Part shown: positions 9,225-17,023 of the stretch, piece by piece | How the letters are laid out: each line of letters begins with the position of its first letter | Numbering within the stretch: the first letter of the stretch is position 1 | NCBI GenBank assembly: GCA_020850615.1 | Contig: JADZEI010000087.1 | Span: 1-52,970 of the forward strand | Reading direction: 5' to 3' | DNA: 52,970 nucleotides | Source: Dehalococcoidia bacterium | Lineage (GTDB): Bacteria; Chloroflexota; Dehalococcoidia; Tepidiformales; Tepidiformaceae | Notes under the pieces: generated by a model | The model's input: only the letters and a program-made list of their open reading frames with translations | Databases searched by the model: none | What the model was told of the DNA's origin: nothing | Made by a program: the position numbers and the translations under genes

Positions 9225-10244
9225 GTGAAGAAGCGATGGTCACTCTCGTTGCCGATGGCCGGCGTGCCGCTTGCGGACCTGGCGCGGGTTGCGCGCGAAG
9301 CCGAAGAGCTCGGCTACACCGACGCCTGGTCGTCCGAGGTCGACGGGATCGACGCGTTCACGCCGCTCTGCGTCATCGGCGGGGCCACGAACATGCGGCT
9401 CGGCACCGCGATCGTGAACGTCTACACCCGCGGGCCGCAGACGCTGGCATCGTCGGTCGCCGGCCTCGCCGAGCTCGCGCCCGGGCGCTTCGTCCTCGGC
9501 ATCGGCTCCGGCTCCCAGCCGATCATCGAGCGCTGGAACGGCGTCAAGTTCGAAAAGCCCGTGACCCGCGTGCGCGAGATGGCCCAGTTCCTCAAGCAGG
9601 CCCTCACCGGTGAGCGCGTCGTCTTCGAGGGCGAGACGATCCGCGTCAACGGCTTCCGCCTCTCCGCCCCGCCGGAGAAGCCGGTACCGATCCACATCGC
9701 CGGCCTCCGCTCCGGCATGCTCCGCGCCGCCGGGCAGGTCGCCGACGGCGCGATCGTGAACTGGCTCTCCGCGGAGGACGTGAAGAAGTCCGTCGCCGTC
9801 GTCCGCGAGGCCGCCAGCGAAGCCGGCCGCGACCCCGCGAGCATCGAGATCACCGCTCGCCTCATCGTGAACCTCGACCCGGTGACGAAGGAATCGACCG
9901 ACGGCCTGAAGCGCGCCGTGACCACGTATCTCAACGTGCCGGTCTACCGGAAGTTCCACGAGTGGCTCGGCCGCACCGAGGAGCTCGCCGGCATGTGGAA
10001 CGCCTGGGACGCCGGCGACCGCAAGGCGTCCCTCGATGCGGTCCCCGACACCCTCATCGACGAGCTCATGATCCGCGGCACCCCGGAGGAGCGGAATGCC
10101 GGCGTCCGCGCCTACATGGACGCCGGCGTCGATACCGCTTTCCTCTCTTTCGGCACCTCCGAGCCGGACCCCGGCAAGCGCCGCGCCATCGTCATGCAGG
10201 CGCTCCGCGACATGGCGCCCGTCACGGCCGGTGCCGGCACATGA
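9225..10244 (+). CDS. LLM-class flavin/F420-dependent oxidoreductase
   Basis: Luciferase-like monooxygenase-fold protein of 339 residues. These enzymes use FMN or coenzyme F420 for hydride transfer or monooxygenation. Visible family features are AREAEELGYTDAWSSEVDGIDAF at the N-terminus, MRLGTAIVNVYTRGPQTLA, and the signature GRFVLGIGSGSQPIIERWNG. GTG 9225 has AGGAGG 8 nt upstream (9211-9216). It lies between two enoyl-CoA hydratase genes and overlaps the next start (ATGA), suggesting an oxidation step on a CoA ester or the free acid. Whether it uses F420 or FMN cannot be told from the sequence alone. Confidence 0.87.
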   Translation: MKKRWSLSLPMAGVPLADLARVAREAEELGYTDAWSSEVDGIDAFTPLCVIGGATNMRLGTAIVNVYTRGPQTLASSVAGLAELAPGRFVLGIGSGSQPIIERWNGVKFEKPVTRVREMAQFLKQALTGERVVFEGETIRVNGFRLSAPPEKPVPIHIAGLRSGMLRAAGQVADGAIVNWLSAEDVKKSVAVVREAASEAGRDPASIEITARLIVNLDPVTKESTDGLKRAVTTYLNVPVYRKFHEWLGRTEELAGMWNAWDAGDRKASLDAVPDTLIDELMIRGTPEERNAGVRAYMDAGVDTAFLSFGTSEPDPGKRRAIVMQALRDMAPVTAGAGT

Positions 10245-11023
10245 GCACGGACCTGCTCACCCGCGACCTCCCGTCGGGGGTGCGCATCCTCACCTTCAAC
10301 CGGCCGGAGCGGTTCAACGCCCTCAGCCCGGACATCAACGCGGGCATCCGCGCTGCCTTCGATAGCGTGGAGGACGATGGCATCCGCTGCATCGTGTTCC
10401 GCGGCGAAGGGCCGCGGGCGTTCTCCGTCGGCGCCGACCTGAAGGTCGAAACGACCCACGCAGCCGACGCCGTCCCGGACGCGACCGACATGTTCTTCCC
10501 CGGGAAGGACATCATGCCCCCCTGCCGCGTCCCGGTGATCGCCGCGGTGCACGGCTACTGCTGCGGAGGCGGCTGGGAGCTCGCCCTCGCCGCCGACATC
10601 TGTATCGCCACGGAGGACGCGGAATTCTGGTTCCCCCAGACCGGGCTGGGCCTCTTCCCCGGCGCCGGCGGTACCGGCCGCCTGGTCAAGGCCGTCGGGA
10701 AGACGAACGCGATGGAGGTCATCCTCACCGGGCGCCACGTCAACGGCACCGAAGGCTTCGCCCAGGGTTTCGTCAGCCGCCTGTACCCCACCCGCGAAGC
10801 CCTCGACGATGGCGCCATCACGCTCGCCGAGGAGATCGCATCGAAGTCGCCCCTCGGCGTGACCATGGCGAAGCAGTCCATCGTCCGCGCGATGGACCGG
10901 GCCATCGAAGAGGCGCTCCTCGAAGACAACCTCCGGCTCTTCCCGCTCTATGGCTCCGAAGACCGGAAGGAGGCGTCGGCAGCGTTCCTCGAGCGGCGGA
11001 CACCCGTCTGGAGGGGCCGGTGA
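10241..11023 (+). CDS. Enoyl-CoA hydratase/isomerase family protein
   Basis: Second crotonase-fold enzyme of the operon, 260 residues, a typical length. It shows FNRPERFNALS, the first oxyanion segment FSVGADLKVE, the second at VHGYCCGGGWELALAADICIA, and GLGLFPGAGGTGRLVKAVG. The position of the first catalytic Glu in rat hydratase appears to be Gln (FWFPQTG); the second is retained (NAMEVILTG). The start overlaps the LLM stop and the stop overlaps the next gene's GTG (GTGA), so three genes are coupled in series. Confidence 0.9.
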   Translation: MSTDLLTRDLPSGVRILTFNRPERFNALSPDINAGIRAAFDSVEDDGIRCIVFRGEGPRAFSVGADLKVETTHAADAVPDATDMFFPGKDIMPPCRVPVIAAVHGYCCGGGWELALAADICIATEDAEFWFPQTGLGLFPGAGGTGRLVKAVGKTNAMEVILTGRHVNGTEGFAQGFVSRLYPTREALDDGAITLAEEIASKSPLGVTMAKQSIVRAMDRAIEEALLEDNLRLFPLYGSEDRKEASAAFLERRTPVWRGR

Positions 11024-12549
11024 CGGCGCCGGCGGCCGGACTGCCGCCCGAAGTGGCCGAGCTGCGGCGGCGCCGCGCCATCGCCCACGGGCTGGGCGGT
11101 CCGGAGCGCGTCCAGCGCCAGCACGACCGCGGCTTCCTCACCGCGCGCGAACGCGTCGAGCTCCTCCTCGACCCGGGCAGCCAGGTCGAGTTCGGGCAGT
11201 TGGTCCACTCCGGCACACCCGGCGAAGAGGACCGCACCATCGGCGATGGCCGCCTCGTGGGGTTCGGAACCGTGGGCGGCCGGCCGATCGCCTACACGGC
11301 CAGCGACGCCACGATCAAGGGCGCGAGCGGCAGCGCCGGGTCGCGCCGACGCGGTACCGCCTTCCACCGCATCGTCGAAGAGGCGGCGCTTCCCACGTTC
11401 GACCTCTCCCAGGGCGGTGGCGCCCGCATCACCGAGATCATGACCTCGCGCTTCGCCGGCTACTTCGGCGCCGGCATGGGCCGCCGTCTCGCCTTCCCCC
11501 GGCGCGAGGCGCTCTTCATCGCCGTCATGGGCAACTACTACGCCCCCTGGATGGTCGCCGATTCCGACTACAGCGTGATGACGCGCGGTTCGAACATCTC
11601 CATCAGCAGCCCGCCGGTCGTCGAGGAGGCGACTGGCATGAAGATCGATCCCTTCGAGCTCGGCGGCGCCGCGATCCACGAACGCAAGACCGGCCAGGTC
11701 GACACGATCGTCCCCGCCGACGCCGATGCCGTCGCTGCCCTCCGCCACGCCTTCGCCTACCTCCCCGGCAACGCCTGGGAGGACGCTCCGGTGCTCCGGA
11801 CCGGCGACTCGCGGCAACGGACCGACCCGGCCCTGCGCGAGATCGTGCCCGTCCAGCCCAACCGCGCCTACGACGTGAAGCGCGTCATCCGCAGCGTCTT
11901 CGACCGCGATTCCTTCCTCGAGTGGGCGCCCGAATACGGGAAGAACCTGGTCTGCGGCATCGCCCGGCTCGACGGCCACACCGTCGCCGTCATCGCCAAC
12001 CAGCCGATGCAGCGCGCGGGCGCCCTCGACAAGGAAGCCTGCATCAAGATCGCCCGCACGCTCACGGCCTGCGACCGGTTCCGCATCCCGCTGGTCTCGT
12101 TCATCGACGTGCCCGGCGTCTTGCCAACGCCGGACCAGGAGCATCGCCGCCTCCTGACGCACGTCTACGGCCTCGCCATCCAGCGGCTCACCGTCCCGGT
12201 CCCGAAGGTCAGCGTGTTCATGCACAAGGCATTCGGCTACGCGCTCTGGGGCATGAGCGGCGCCGACCACGAGTGGTACCACCTCGCCTGGCCCACCGCC
12301 CAGATCGCCTTCATGGGCGCTGAGCCGGGCGTCCGCGTCGCCTTCCGCCGCGAATGGGAAGCCGCGGCCAACCAGGACGCCTGGCTGCTCCAGCGCGCCT
12401 CCGAGGTGCGCCGGATGATGGAGCCCTGGGAAGGCGCCGAGTGCGGCTACCTCGACAACATCATCGACCCCGCCGAGACGCGCCCCCAGCTGGTGCGCGC
12501 CCTCGAAATCAGCCGCCGGCGCATGCGCTGGCACCGCACCACCGGGTAG
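11020..12549 (+). CDS. Acyl-CoA carboxylase carboxyltransferase (propionyl-CoA carboxylase beta-like)
   Basis: Carboxyltransferase of 509 residues, full length for propionyl/methylcrotonyl-CoA carboxylase beta. The N-terminus has the typical LLDPGSQVEFGQLV pattern. The first oxyanion hole is LSQGGGARI, followed by SPPVVEEATGMKI. The second half has NRAYDVKRVIRSVFDRDSFL, LVCGIARLDGHTVAVIANQP, and SFIDVPGVLPTPDQE. It uses biotin-CO2 with an acyl-CoA, normally together with a biotin carboxylase/carrier subunit that is not in this window. It is translated from a GTG overlapping the hydratase stop. Confidence 0.9.
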   Translation: MTAPAAGLPPEVAELRRRRAIAHGLGGPERVQRQHDRGFLTARERVELLLDPGSQVEFGQLVHSGTPGEEDRTIGDGRLVGFGTVGGRPIAYTASDATIKGASGSAGSRRRGTAFHRIVEEAALPTFDLSQGGGARITEIMTSRFAGYFGAGMGRRLAFPRREALFIAVMGNYYAPWMVADSDYSVMTRGSNISISSPPVVEEATGMKIDPFELGGAAIHERKTGQVDTIVPADADAVAALRHAFAYLPGNAWEDAPVLRTGDSRQRTDPALREIVPVQPNRAYDVKRVIRSVFDRDSFLEWAPEYGKNLVCGIARLDGHTVAVIANQPMQRAGALDKEACIKIARTLTACDRFRIPLVSFIDVPGVLPTPDQEHRRLLTHVYGLAIQRLTVPVPKVSVFMHKAFGYALWGMSGADHEWYHLAWPTAQIAFMGAEPGVRVAFRREWEAAANQDAWLLQRASEVRRMMEPWEGAECGYLDNIIDPAETRPQLVRALEISRRRMRWHRTTG

Positions 12550-12565
12550 CAGAGGAGGAGGACGG

Positions 12566-13960
12566 ATGGAACGCGAAGGACTGGCCCGGCTCGCCCGGGA
12601 ACGGAAGGCCCGCGCCGCAGCCGCCGCCGCGGTCGAGCGCGCCCCCGGCGCCTGCGGCCCGGCCGAACGGATCGCCGCGGTCGTGGACGAGGGCTCCTTT
12701 TTTGAGATCTCCGCGCTCGCCACGAGCCAGCTGCCGGGGCTGCGCGCCGATACCCCGTCGGATGGCGTGACCGCCGGTTTCGGCCGGGTCGGTGGCCGCG
12801 AAGTGGCCATCATCGCCGACGACCCGGTCATCATCCGCCGTTCCGATGGCTCCGTCGGCCGGAACAAGCGCCTCCGCCTGCTGATGCACGCGCTCCACGG
12901 GCGGGTGCCCGTGCTCTACATCGCGGACGGCGGCGGCTACCAGCAGGCAGCGCTGGACCTCTCCGAAGGCCGCCTGCTCGGCCGCTACTCGGACCGCTCG
13001 GTCGTGGTGCCCGAGATGGAGCTCACCGAACGCCAGGCGCCGATCGTCTCCGTGCTCCTTGGCCCCTGCGCCGGCCAGGAGGCGGCGCTGGTCGTCGCGT
13101 CGGACGTGCTGATCTCGATCCCCGGCGCATCGATCTCCGCGCAGCCCGCCGCTGACGCCGGCCCTGCGCCCGCCGACCTCGTCGTCGAGGACGAGGCGCG
13201 GGCCCTGGCTGCCGCGAAAGCGATCCTCGCCCTGCTGCCGGAGCAGCGCACCGCCCCGCTCGCCTGCGTTGCGCCGGCCGCCCCGGCCCGGGAGTTCGGC
13301 ACGACGACCGGCGCGGAGCTCACCAGCCGCGACATCCTCGCCGGGCTGCTCGATGCCGGGTCGCAGGTCGCCTGGGACCCGGGCGCGCCGTCGCCCCTTC
13401 ACCTGGGCCTCGGCCGGGTCAAGGGCGTCCCGGTCGCGTACGCCCTCGGTGACGATTCCGCCGGGCTCGCCGAGCCCGAGCTCGAACGGCTGCGCCGCGT
13501 CGCCGCCCTTGCGAACCGCCTCGCCCTGCCGCTCCTGCTGGTTCAGCACGGCGCCGCCTACGACGATGCCGCCGCCGGCCGCGGCGCGTTCGTCCGGTCG
13601 CTCGCGGAGACCATCGCGACGCTCCACGACGGTGACGCCATCCTCCTCTCCCTGGTCACCCGCCGCGGGCACGCGCTCGGCGATTTCGTCCTGGGCGGTC
13701 GCGAGCTCGGCACCGCATGCGTGCTCGCCTGGCCCGCCGCGGATATCGGCATCGACGACATCCCCGCGTTCACCAGCGCCGAAGCCGCCCGCGTCGCAGG
13801 CCGCGGCCCGTGGGACGCCGCGGGACTCGCCGTCGTCGACGACATCATCGAGCCCGGCGAGACCCGCGACCGGATCGCCGCCCTCCTGGCGCTCCTCGTC
13901 CGCAGCCGCGACTACCCGAAAGCCCACACCGAGCGCAGCGGGCGCATCCCGTACCGGTAG
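12566..13960 (+). CDS. Divergent, shortened carboxyltransferase-family protein
   Basis: Protein of 464 residues that starts 16 nt after the previous carboxyltransferase behind a GGAGGAGG ribosome binding site. It keeps the overall two-half layout, with ERIAAVVDEGSFFEISAL at the N-terminus and AAGLAVVDDIIEPGETRDRI at the C-terminus. The Gly-rich oxyanion motifs are altered or missing: where GGGAR is expected it has YIADGGGYQQAAL, and the DVPGF-type motif of the second half is replaced by LLVQHGAAYDD. Ala content is high. It may be a non-catalytic partner of the preceding subunit or a degenerating paralogue. Family membership is likely, activity doubtful. Confidence 0.75.
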   Translation: MEREGLARLARERKARAAAAAAVERAPGACGPAERIAAVVDEGSFFEISALATSQLPGLRADTPSDGVTAGFGRVGGREVAIIADDPVIIRRSDGSVGRNKRLRLLMHALHGRVPVLYIADGGGYQQAALDLSEGRLLGRYSDRSVVVPEMELTERQAPIVSVLLGPCAGQEAALVVASDVLISIPGASISAQPAADAGPAPADLVVEDEARALAAAKAILALLPEQRTAPLACVAPAAPAREFGTTTGAELTSRDILAGLLDAGSQVAWDPGAPSPLHLGLGRVKGVPVAYALGDDSAGLAEPELERLRRVAALANRLALPLLLVQHGAAYDDAAAGRGAFVRSLAETIATLHDGDAILLSLVTRRGHALGDFVLGGRELGTACVLAWPAADIGIDDIPAFTSAEAARVAGRGPWDAAGLAVVDDIIEPGETRDRIAALLALLVRSRDYPKAHTERSGRIPYR

Positions 13961-13971
13961 CAGCGGGCGGC

Positions 13972-14859
13972 TCAGCGCCCCCGCAGCCGCGGGTCGAACA
14001 CGTCGCGCAGGTGGTCGCCGATCACGTTCACCGAGAGGACGAGCACGAAGATGGCCGCGCCCGGCGGGATGCTGGCGAACCAGTGCTCCTCGAGGAAGCT
14101 CGACGCCTGCCGCAACATGATCCCCCAGCTCGGGTTCGGCGGCTGGCTCCCCAGCCCGAGGTACGCCAGGCTCGCCTCCGCGATCACGGCGATCCCGATT
14201 CCCAGCGACGCCTGCACGAGGATCGGCGCGAGCGAGTTCGGCACGATGTGGCGCAGCACCACCCGCGCCGGTCCCGCGCCCAGCGCCCGCGCCGCCAGGG
14301 CGTAGTCCATCTCCTTGATGACCAACGCCGAGCCCCGCGCGAGCCGGGCGTAGGTGGGCATGAACACGATCCCGATCGCGATCATCGCGTTCCGGATCCC
14401 CGGCCCCAGCCCCGCGATGACCGCCATCGCCAGCAGGATCGGCGGGAACGCCAGGAGCGCGTCCATCACCCGCATCAACAGCGTGTCGACCCAGCGCCCC
14501 GCATAGCCCGCGGCGAGCCCAATCGGCACGCCCGCGAGGATCGCGATTCCCACCGAGATCAGCCCGACCTGCGCGGCCACGCGGCTGCCGTAGATCAGCC
14601 GGCTGAGCACGTCCCGGCCCAGGTCGTCCGTCCCCAGCGGGTGGTCCCGCGAAGGTGAACCGAACTGGAAGAGCAGGTCCTGCTCGGCCGGGTCGTGCGG
14701 CGCCAGGACCGGCGCCGCCACCGCGCAAAGGGCGACCACGCCCACCACCCCCACGGCCACGTACACCGGCAGATCGCGGCGGTGAAGGCGCGGCAGCCGG
14801 CGTCGCTGGATGGCGATCTCGTCCGCCAGGGACATACCCGCGCCCGCGTCGACGCTCAT
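13972..14859 (-). CDS. ABC transporter permease, DppC/OppC family (second transporter)
   Basis: Permease of 295 residues for the second oligopeptide-type importer. The family segment HPLGTDDLGRDVLSRLIYGSR follows the first membrane helix. The EAA loop is DYALAARALGAGPARVVLRHI, and the C-terminal half carries LAYLGLGSQPPNPSWGIML. Its ATG overlaps the stop of the partner permease upstream. Its stop lies only 11 bp from that of the convergent carboxyltransferase gene, so the two operons run tail to tail with almost no spacer and no visible terminator. No ATPase gene follows. Confidence 0.92.
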   Translation of the reverse strand: MSVDAGAGMSLADEIAIQRRRLPRLHRRDLPVYVAVGVVGVVALCAVAAPVLAPHDPAEQDLLFQFGSPSRDHPLGTDDLGRDVLSRLIYGSRVAAQVGLISVGIAILAGVPIGLAAGYAGRWVDTLLMRVMDALLAFPPILLAMAVIAGLGPGIRNAMIAIGIVFMPTYARLARGSALVIKEMDYALAARALGAGPARVVLRHIVPNSLAPILVQASLGIGIAVIAEASLAYLGLGSQPPNPSWGIMLRQASSFLEEHWFASIPPGAAIFVLVLSVNVIGDHLRDVFDPRLRGR

Positions 14860-15800
14860 CGCAGCTTCACCCGCGGGTCGATGAGCCCATACCCGAGGTC
14901 GACCGCCAGGTTGATGAACACGGTCACCGTCGCCACCAGCAGGACCACGCCCTGCACCACCACCAGCTCCCGGAAGAGGATCGAGTCGACCGCAAGCCGC
15001 CCCAGCCCCGGCAGCGCGAACACCACCTCGATGATGATCGAGCCGCTGAGCAGCTGGCCGACCACGATCCCGAGCACCGTGAGCACCGGGATCAGCGAGT
15101 TCCTGACCACGTGCCGGACCACCACCGTCGATTCCTTGAGTCCCTTCGCCCGGGCGGTGCGCACGTAGTCGTTGTTCATCGCATCCACGACGCTGGAGCG
15201 CACCATCCGCGTGAGGATGGCGCTCGCCGGCAGCGCCAGCGAGACCGCCGGCAGCACCAGCGACCGCACGCTCTCGACCGGGTCCTCGCTGAACGGCACG
15301 AACCCGAACGACTGGAACCAGTGCAGCTTCACCGAGAACACCGTCAGCAGGATGAGCGCCAGCCAGAACCCCGGGATGGCGATGCCCGAAGCGGCGAACA
15401 CCGAGGCCAACCGGTCGAGCAGCGAGTTCCGGTTCGCCCCCGCCAGCACACCCAGCGGGAACGCGATCGCGATCGCCAGCGCCGCCGCCATCAGCGTGAG
15501 CTGGAACGTCAGCGGCACCCGGTCCGTGATCAGGTTCGTGACCGACTCGTTCGACCGGTACGACCGGCCAAGGTCGCCCCGCAGCGCGTCGCCCAGCCAG
15601 TCCAGGTACTGCTGGTAGAGCGGCTTGTCCAGGCCCAGCAGGTCGCGGGCCTGTTCGTAGGCCTGCGGGTCTGCTTCCAGCCCCACCATCGCGCGCGCCG
15701 GGTCTCCCGGCACGATGCGCAGCACCAGGAAGATGGTCACCGACATGAAGAACAGGATCGGGACCACCGCCAGCAGCCGCCGGATGATGTACGCGCCCAT
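14856..15800 (-). CDS. ABC transporter permease, DppB/OppB family (second transporter)
   Basis: Permease of 314 residues. The N-terminus shows the DppB-type first helix and VLRIVPGDPARAMVG, then LGLDKPLYQQYLDWLGDALRGDLGRS. The ATPase-contacting loop is NDYVRTARAKGLKESTVVVRHV. The C-terminus ends YGLIDPRVKLR, as in the paralogue at 4041. Seven nt separate it from the CoA-transferase gene upstream, indicating one transcript from 18685 to 13972. Confidence 0.92.
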   Translation of the reverse strand: MGAYIIRRLLAVVPILFFMSVTIFLVLRIVPGDPARAMVGLEADPQAYEQARDLLGLDKPLYQQYLDWLGDALRGDLGRSYRSNESVTNLITDRVPLTFQLTLMAAALAIAIAFPLGVLAGANRNSLLDRLASVFAASGIAIPGFWLALILLTVFSVKLHWFQSFGFVPFSEDPVESVRSLVLPAVSLALPASAILTRMVRSSVVDAMNNDYVRTARAKGLKESTVVVRHVVRNSLIPVLTVLGIVVGQLLSGSIIIEVVFALPGLGRLAVDSILFRELVVVQGVVLLVATVTVFINLAVDLGYGLIDPRVKLR

Positions 15801-15807
15801 TGCAACG

Positions 15808-17013
15808 TCAGTGGGGGAGGTACGCGACCGCGCCCGAGCGGCAGGCCCGCTCGATCGCGTCCGGGTCGTAGCCCAGCTCCGCCAGGATCTCGAGCGTGTG
15901 TTCCCCGAGCAGCGGCGGCGGCCGCCGGCTCTTCTCCCAGCGCTGCTGCTTCCGCCCGTCCGGGTAGAACGAGGCCGCGCTGTCGACCGTCGCGAACCGG
16001 CCGTTCATGGGCTGCTCCATCTCGATCCGCAGGCCCGCATGCTGCACCGCCGGGTCATCGAACACCTGCCGCATGTCGTACGCCGGCCCACAGAGCAGGT
16101 CCGCTTCCTGGAGCCGCGTCACCAGGGCGTCGGTCGTGAACCGACGCGTGGCGGCCGAGATCTCCTTCTTCAAGTCCTGCCGCTGGGCCAGCCGGGTGGA
16201 GATGTCGAGCAGGTCCTCGCGCGCCCCCAGCTCGTCCAGCCCCAGGAGCCCACAGAGCTTCTGCCACTCCCCCGCCGCACCAATCGCGATCCACCCGTCG
16301 GATGTCGGGAACACGTCGTAGGGGAAGGTCTGGAACCACGCGCTCCCGTGGCGTCCGGGCACCTCGCCGGTGTTCAGGAACGAGGTCGCTTCCACCGTGC
16401 ACGCCGAGATCGTGCTGCCCAGGAGGCTCACGTCGATCGAATTGAACCCGTCGTGCCCGTTGTTCCGCCCGACGAGCCCGACCAGCACGCCGATGCACGC
16501 GTTCAGCCCGGTGAGGACGTCCGAGACGGGCGCCCCCGCCGGGGTCGGCGGGCCATCCTCCTCGCCCGTCAGGCTCGCGAGCCCGCTGATCGTCTGGCCG
16601 ATGAGGTCGAGCGCCTTCCGGTCGCGGTACGGGCCATCCTGTCCGTACCCCGAGATCGCGCAGACCAGCAGCCGCGGGTTCAGCTCCTTCAGCCGCCCCT
16701 CACCGAAGCCCAGCCGCTCCATCACCCCGGCGCGGAAGTTCTCCACCAGTACGTCCGCGCGCTTGATCAGGCGCGCGAGCACCTCCTTGCCTTCGCCGGT
16801 CTGCAGGTCGATCACGATGCTCCGCTTGTTGCGGTTCACCGAGAGGAAGTAGGTCGACGCCTCGCCGACGCGGGAGAGCCCCGCGACGCGCCCAACGTCG
16901 CCGGTCGGCGGCTCCACCTTGATGACGTCGGCGCCGAAATCGCCGAGCAGCTGCGTGCAGTACGGCCCGGCCACCGCCCGCGAGAGGTCCAGCACGTGAA
17001 TGTTCCGCAACAT
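15808..17013 (-). CDS. CaiB/BaiF-family CoA-transferase
   Basis: Single-domain class III CoA-transferase homologue, 401 residues (typical length). The N-terminal motif is LDLSRAVAGPYCTQLLGDFGADVIKVEPPTGD, split here for length, and the family segment NRNKRSIVIDLQTGEGKEVL follows. In my alignment to formyl-CoA transferase (VSVSMQDAV), this protein reads IDVSLLGSTI, placing Gly where the catalytic Asp should be. It lies between the binding-protein and permease genes of the second transporter, so transport and CoA activation are again coupled. Activity should be treated with caution. Confidence 0.87.
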   Translation of the reverse strand: MLRNIHVLDLSRAVAGPYCTQLLGDFGADVIKVEPPTGDVGRVAGLSRVGEASTYFLSVNRNKRSIVIDLQTGEGKEVLARLIKRADVLVENFRAGVMERLGFGEGRLKELNPRLLVCAISGYGQDGPYRDRKALDLIGQTISGLASLTGEEDGPPTPAGAPVSDVLTGLNACIGVLVGLVGRNNGHDGFNSIDVSLLGSTISACTVEATSFLNTGEVPGRHGSAWFQTFPYDVFPTSDGWIAIGAAGEWQKLCGLLGLDELGAREDLLDISTRLAQRQDLKKEISAATRRFTTDALVTRLQEADLLCGPAYDMRQVFDDPAVQHAGLRIEMEQPMNGRFATVDSAASFYPDGRKQQRWEKSRRPPPLLGEHTLEILAELGYDPDAIERACRSGAVAYLPH

Positions 17014-17023
17014 CCCCGCCGCC

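Noticed and set aside
10948-12867. Long antisense frames over the carboxyltransferase genes (also over 7226-9223, 19230-21281, 22665-24863 and 47073-49271)
   Set aside because: All mirror real genes in the complementary frame, contain low-complexity Asp/Glu/Gly/Val runs, and lack start signals.
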